The position numbers were made by a program, and so were the translations under genes. DNA of 64,000 nt from Anaerolineae bacterium (GTDB lineage Bacteria; Chloroflexota; Anaerolineae; Aggregatilineales; Phototrophicaceae): contig JADLAY010000009.1 in assembly GCA_020849765.1 (NCBI GenBank), positions 1 to 64,000 on the forward strand, written 5' to 3'. The first letter of the stretch is position 1, and each line of letters begins with the position of its first letter. This document shows, piece after piece, positions 59,122-64,000 of this stretch. Below the pieces are notes generated by a model. The model made no database searches. It saw only the letters and a program-made list of their open reading frames with translations, and was not told where the DNA came from.

Positions 59122-59924
59122 AACGGATACCTCTTCATGCCCTGCCTGACGATGTTCTGGCTCAGCTTCTGACCTGGCAGCAGGAGATTGACGGGCTGCC
59201 CGATTTTGCCGCCAGGGTGGACGTCGCAAAGACCCGGTTTGACTCGCGCAGCGGGCGTTCGAACAAGACGTTTCGTCAGGTGCGGGCGGCGCTCAACGAT
59301 ATGTGTTCCGGCGCCCGGCGCTGCATGTACTGCGAAGATTCGGTCGCGGACGAGGTCGAACACATCAAGCCCAAGAACTTCTATCCCGAAGCGGTCTTCC
59401 AGTGGGAGAACTACCTTTACGCCTGTGGCCCATGCAACGGCGGCAAAAGTGACAAGTATGCCGTGATCGATGCCGCGACAGGCGCTGTTGTGCCAATTGC
59501 ACGTGTGCCTAACACTCCCATACAGCCGCCTCCAGCAGGCGATTCTGCCTTTCTCAATCCGCGCACTGAAGATGTAGAACAGTATTTCTTTCTTGACCTG
59601 GTCGATACGTTCTATTTGTTGGCAAACCCGTCTGCCTCGCCGCTGATGCAGGCACGTACCCAGTACACGATCGAAGTTCTGAAGCTTAACCGCGAGAGTA
59701 TGCCTCAAGCACGTCAGGAAGCTTACGAGAGTTATCGTGATCGCCTCGAAGCGTATATTCGGAGGCGCGATAAAGGCGACTCGGCCGCGAAGTTGGCGAA
59801 ACGTATCGCGAGCCTGCAGAAGGCGGCACATCCGACCGTGTGGCATGAGATGAAACGTCTGAACGTCCAGGTTCCAGAACTCAAAAATCTCTTCCAGGAA
59901 GCTCCGGAAGCCCTGACATGGTGA
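59118..59924 (+). CDS. Septu PtuB-like HNH nuclease
   Basis: The 268-residue protein contains an HNH fold with an extra zinc knuckle. CMYCEDS carries C69 and C72, then EVEHIKPKNFYPE carries the catalytic H82, and WENYLYACGPCNGGKSD carries N98, C103, C106 and N107. This matches HNH nucleases such as PtuB. The rest is helical (residues 150-260), which could bind the ATPase. Its ATG (59118-59120) overlaps the ATPase stop (59119-59121), so the two are translationally coupled. It ends before a bidirectional terminator. Confidence 0.88.
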   Translation: MKRIPLHALPDDVLAQLLTWQQEIDGLPDFAARVDVAKTRFDSRSGRSNKTFRQVRAALNDMCSGARRCMYCEDSVADEVEHIKPKNFYPEAVFQWENYLYACGPCNGGKSDKYAVIDAATGAVVPIARVPNTPIQPPPAGDSAFLNPRTEDVEQYFFLDLVDTFYLLANPSASPLMQARTQYTIEVLKLNRESMPQARQEAYESYRDRLEAYIRRRDKGDSAAKLAKRIASLQKAAHPTVWHEMKRLNVQVPELKNLFQEAPEALTW

Positions 59925-59946
59925 TCTGGGGTGAATAGCTCAAGAT

Positions 59947-59978
59947 GAAACAGGCGGTCATATGTGGCCGCCTGTTTT
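59947..59978. terminator. bidirectional terminator
   Basis: AAACAGGCGG (59947-59956) pairs with CCGCCTGTTTTT (59967-59978). It lies between the HNH gene and the convergent membrane-protein gene. Confidence 0.88.
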
Positions 59979-59987
59979 TAGTTGGGC

Positions 59988-60683
59988 TTACGCCCTGGCT
60001 GTTGCTTCGCGGATGCGGCGGACACCGAGCGGGACGAGGGCGAGCGCGAGCAAGACCGAGGCGGCCAGGCTGATGATCTCGATATCGGGGTTGAGCAGCA
60101 GCGCCGACCCGCCGATCAGGAGCCCGGCCTGCCAGCGCGGCAGTCCGCCCGTCCGGTAGAGGCCGACGCCCAGGGTGACGAAGCCAATCGGCAGCAGCAC
60201 CAATCCGTAGACGAGCCACAGCCAGCCTTGCATCCCCTTCATCGCGGCGATCGCGGGGTGAATCTGCTGGAACTCGGCGGCTGACAGCGTATCGAACGCG
60301 CTCGTCACCAGGCACAGGGCGCCCTTATCCGCCGCCAGGAAGACGGCACCGGTGACGGCCAGGATGCCGCCGACGAAACCATACCAGCGCCCTTTGGCGC
60401 GCAGCATCGACATCAACTCGGTCGTGATCGCGATCAGCAGCGGCACGCAGAGCAGCATGAGTACGTGAGCGAAATGGAGCTGAGCATTGCCGTGCCACTC
60501 CGCGATCCAGGCGTCGACCTCGTGGATGGGCTGCAGGCTGAGCAGGTTCGGATGGGAGCCGTAGATGAATATGGCTACAATCGGGAAGATGATCATGGCG
60601 AGGCCGATGCCGAAGCGCCCATTCTGGCGGGTGCGGCGGCGGCTTGGATTGTGAGCTGTCAGGCTCGTCTGTAGGGTAGTCAT
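59988..60683 (-). CDS. polytopic membrane protein regulated by a divergent TetR gene
   Basis: The 231-residue protein has about six or seven hydrophobic segments (FGIGLAMIIFPIVAIFIYGS, then HFAHVLMLLCVPLLIAITTE and on). I do not recognise the family; it resembles DUF998-like or DUF4386-like small membrane proteins. AGGAGAAAATC precedes the ATG at 60683, and an upstream extension has no site. The TetR gene is divergent with 118 bases between the starts, so this is the likely target of that repressor. Confidence 0.8.
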   Translation of the reverse strand: MTTLQTSLTAHNPSRRRTRQNGRFGIGLAMIIFPIVAIFIYGSHPNLLSLQPIHEVDAWIAEWHGNAQLHFAHVLMLLCVPLLIAITTELMSMLRAKGRWYGFVGGILAVTGAVFLAADKGALCLVTSAFDTLSAAEFQQIHPAIAAMKGMQGWLWLVYGLVLLPIGFVTLGVGLYRTGGLPRWQAGLLIGGSALLLNPDIEIISLAASVLLALALVPLGVRRIREATARA

Positions 60684-60801
60684 GGTTGATTTTCTCCTGA
60701 TGAATGACCTTGACCTCACGATACGATTGGCTGCCCTGAACATCAATAAACAGGCGGGGGGCTGTGTCGGATAGTGAACAAAGGACGCGAGGTGTTCATT
60801 C

Positions 60802-61392
60802 GTGAATGAGGATCGTCGCGTGCAGCGGACGCGCGAACTGCTGCAAAACGCGCTGCTGGAACTCTTGGAGACGCGCGGCTACGACGCCGTCACGATCCAG
60901 GACGTCACCGAGCGCGCCAACGTCGGGCGCACGACCTTCTACCTTCACTACGAGAGCAAAGAAGCGCTCTACCGCGGCATGCACCGGGCGGAGGTCGCAC
61001 GGATCGCCGGGGCGCCGCTCACGCACGCGGAGCTGCTCGCCGACGATCCGCCCGCGCGCATGATCGCCGTTTATGCCTATCACTGGGAGACGCGCGACGT
61101 TCTGCGCACGATCTACTTCGGCAAAGATGCGGACGTCATCCACCGGCAGATGCGCGACGAAGCGGCGGCACAGATGGCGGCCCAGCTGGGAGCGACCTTC
61201 GCCGGCGAGACGTTCGACCCGCCGCTCGACGTGCTGGCGACCTTCCTGGCGACGTCGGAGATCGGCCTGGTCACGTGGTGGATCGAGAAGCATCCGCCGC
61301 ACACGCCGGAGCAAATGGCTGCGCACTTCCACCGGCTGCGGCGGGGCATTCTGCGCGAGACGCTGTCGTACACGCACGACAGCGCAAATTGA
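60802..61392 (+). CDS. TetR/AcrR-family regulator
   Basis: The 196-residue protein begins at GTG 60802 with GCGAGGTG upstream. The HTH is RTRELLQNALLELLETRGYD followed by TIQDVTERANVGRTTFYLHY, a standard TetR motif. The rest is helical ligand-binding domain, with a C-terminal GLVTWWIEKHPPHTPEQMA motif like that of TetR_C_33 members. It is divergent from the membrane-protein gene and 70 bases before the UvrA-like gene, so it could control both. Confidence 0.92.
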   Translation: MNEDRRVQRTRELLQNALLELLETRGYDAVTIQDVTERANVGRTTFYLHYESKEALYRGMHRAEVARIAGAPLTHAELLADDPPARMIAVYAYHWETRDVLRTIYFGKDADVIHRQMRDEAAAQMAAQLGATFAGETFDPPLDVLATFLATSEIGLVTWWIEKHPPHTPEQMAAHFHRLRRGILRETLSYTHDSAN

Positions 61393-61462
61393 GGCATTCT
61401 GCGTCACAAATCCGCCATATTCGTCATATACAGATGTTCAATCGATTGATGAGGAGCCTTTC

Positions 61463-63706
<2,244 letters not shown>

Positions 63707-64000
63707 GGGGTACTGGGTACTCAGTTCTGGGTACTGGGTGCTGGGTTCAAATGGGGTGCTCAGTGCTCGGTGCTCAGAGGGGTTCACAGTGCTTGGTTCA
63801 CAGTTCACGGTGCGGGGAAACGAACTTCGAGCATTGATGGGCAGATGCTTGTGCGGATATGAAGAGAGCGCCTTTTGTGCGCCTGATGAGGTGAGCCGTG
63901 CTCAGGGGGTCGGCGCGAAGCGCCAGCTGTAGGCAGCAAAGCTGCCCCCGCGCAGTTTCAACGTCCGGCGCTCGCAAGCGTGAGTCGTTTCAGTTTGAAT
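63707..64000. repeat. repeat-rich right edge
   Basis: Word repeats (GGTACTGGGTACTCAGTTCTG, cut here) run from 63709 to 63835. The two-hairpin-type repeat follows: AGCGCCTTTTGTGCGCC at about 63868, the linker TGATGAGGTGAGCCG, then hairpins CGGCGCGAAGCGCC and GGCAGCAAAGCTGCC. No gene is supported up to 64000. Confidence 0.7.

Noticed and set aside
57868..59924. Retron with ATPase-HNH effectors
   Set aside because: No reverse transcriptase or msr-msd-like sequence was found beside the pair; the neighbours are a zinc-ribbon membrane protein and another unrelated membrane protein.

Overview
The window is a 64 kb piece of a bacterial chromosome with high-GC coding sequence. The gene set suggests Chloroflexota, probably an Anaerolineae-like lineage. 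The reasons are a LuxR-type regulator with its HTH at the N-terminus ahead of a STAND ATPase and TPR tail, several large extracytoplasmic solute-binding proteins without a lipobox, ThyX in place of ThyA, and gaps packed with short word-like repeats and palindromes. There is no rRNA or other decisive marker gene, so this placement is inference from protein style.

Layout. 0-12.5 kb: the first codons of a probable transposase at the left edge, two paralogous family-5 (peptide-type) solute-binding proteins, an EamA exporter, an AT-rich orphan membrane protein, folE/folK, a CDP-alcohol phosphatidyltransferase, tRNA-Pro(GGG), and two DppB/DppC-type permeases. 12.9-18.8 kb: an SRPBCC protein with a long acidic tail, three small membrane or YtxH-like proteins, an AT-rich proteasome-like Ntn-hydrolase candidate, a DUF421 protein, an AraC regulator, and SRPBCC and VOC proteins. 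18.9-24 kb: NAD(P)HX repair enzyme, divergent from a TIR-TM-GH17-like protein followed by a cellulose-synthase-like GT2. 24-33.3 kb: a MarR regulator with a visible promoter and operator, an extradiol-dioxygenase-like VOC protein, a polyprenyl synthetase, three tandem paralogous GT-C-like membrane proteins, a histidine kinase and a small Cys-rich protein. 33.3-45.4 kb: the LuxR/STAND regulator, DinG with an exonuclease domain, a tandemly duplicated PstS-like protein, truncated haemoglobin, a lipoprotein and small membrane proteins. 45.5-53 kb: thyX, a four-helix-bundle protein, ruvA, an AAC(3)-fold acetyltransferase, a THUMP methyltransferase, an aminotransferase, ruvC and yebC. 53-64 kb: a FecR-like anchored protein, DUF1801, an AlkZ-like protein, radC, a zinc-ribbon protein, a Septu-like ATPase-HNH pair, a membrane protein with a divergent TetR regulator, and a short UvrA paralog.

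How the genes work together. The clearest functional units are the peptide ABC transporter parts (no ATPase gene in the window), folate synthesis (folE, folK) with thyX, Holliday-junction processing (ruvA, ruvC, with yebC), the ATPase-HNH pair that resembles Septu anti-phage defence, and the TIR/GH17-like/GT2 pair. In the last pair a cytoplasmic TIR domain that keeps its predicted NADase glutamate is joined through one membrane helix to an extracytoplasmic GH17-fold domain in which both catalytic glutamates appear to be replaced. It sits directly upstream of a putative beta-glucan-type synthase. I regard it as the best candidate for an undescribed system.

Non-coding. The intergenic gaps carry at least five families of dispersed repeats: roughly 10-bp word repeats, GTAGGG-framed palindromes whose stems differ yet stay self-complementary, a two-hairpin repeat with a conserved linker, an approximately 90-bp GC-rich repeat, and CCTCACCCC palindromes. 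All functional statements are read from sequence and family knowledge; no searches were run.
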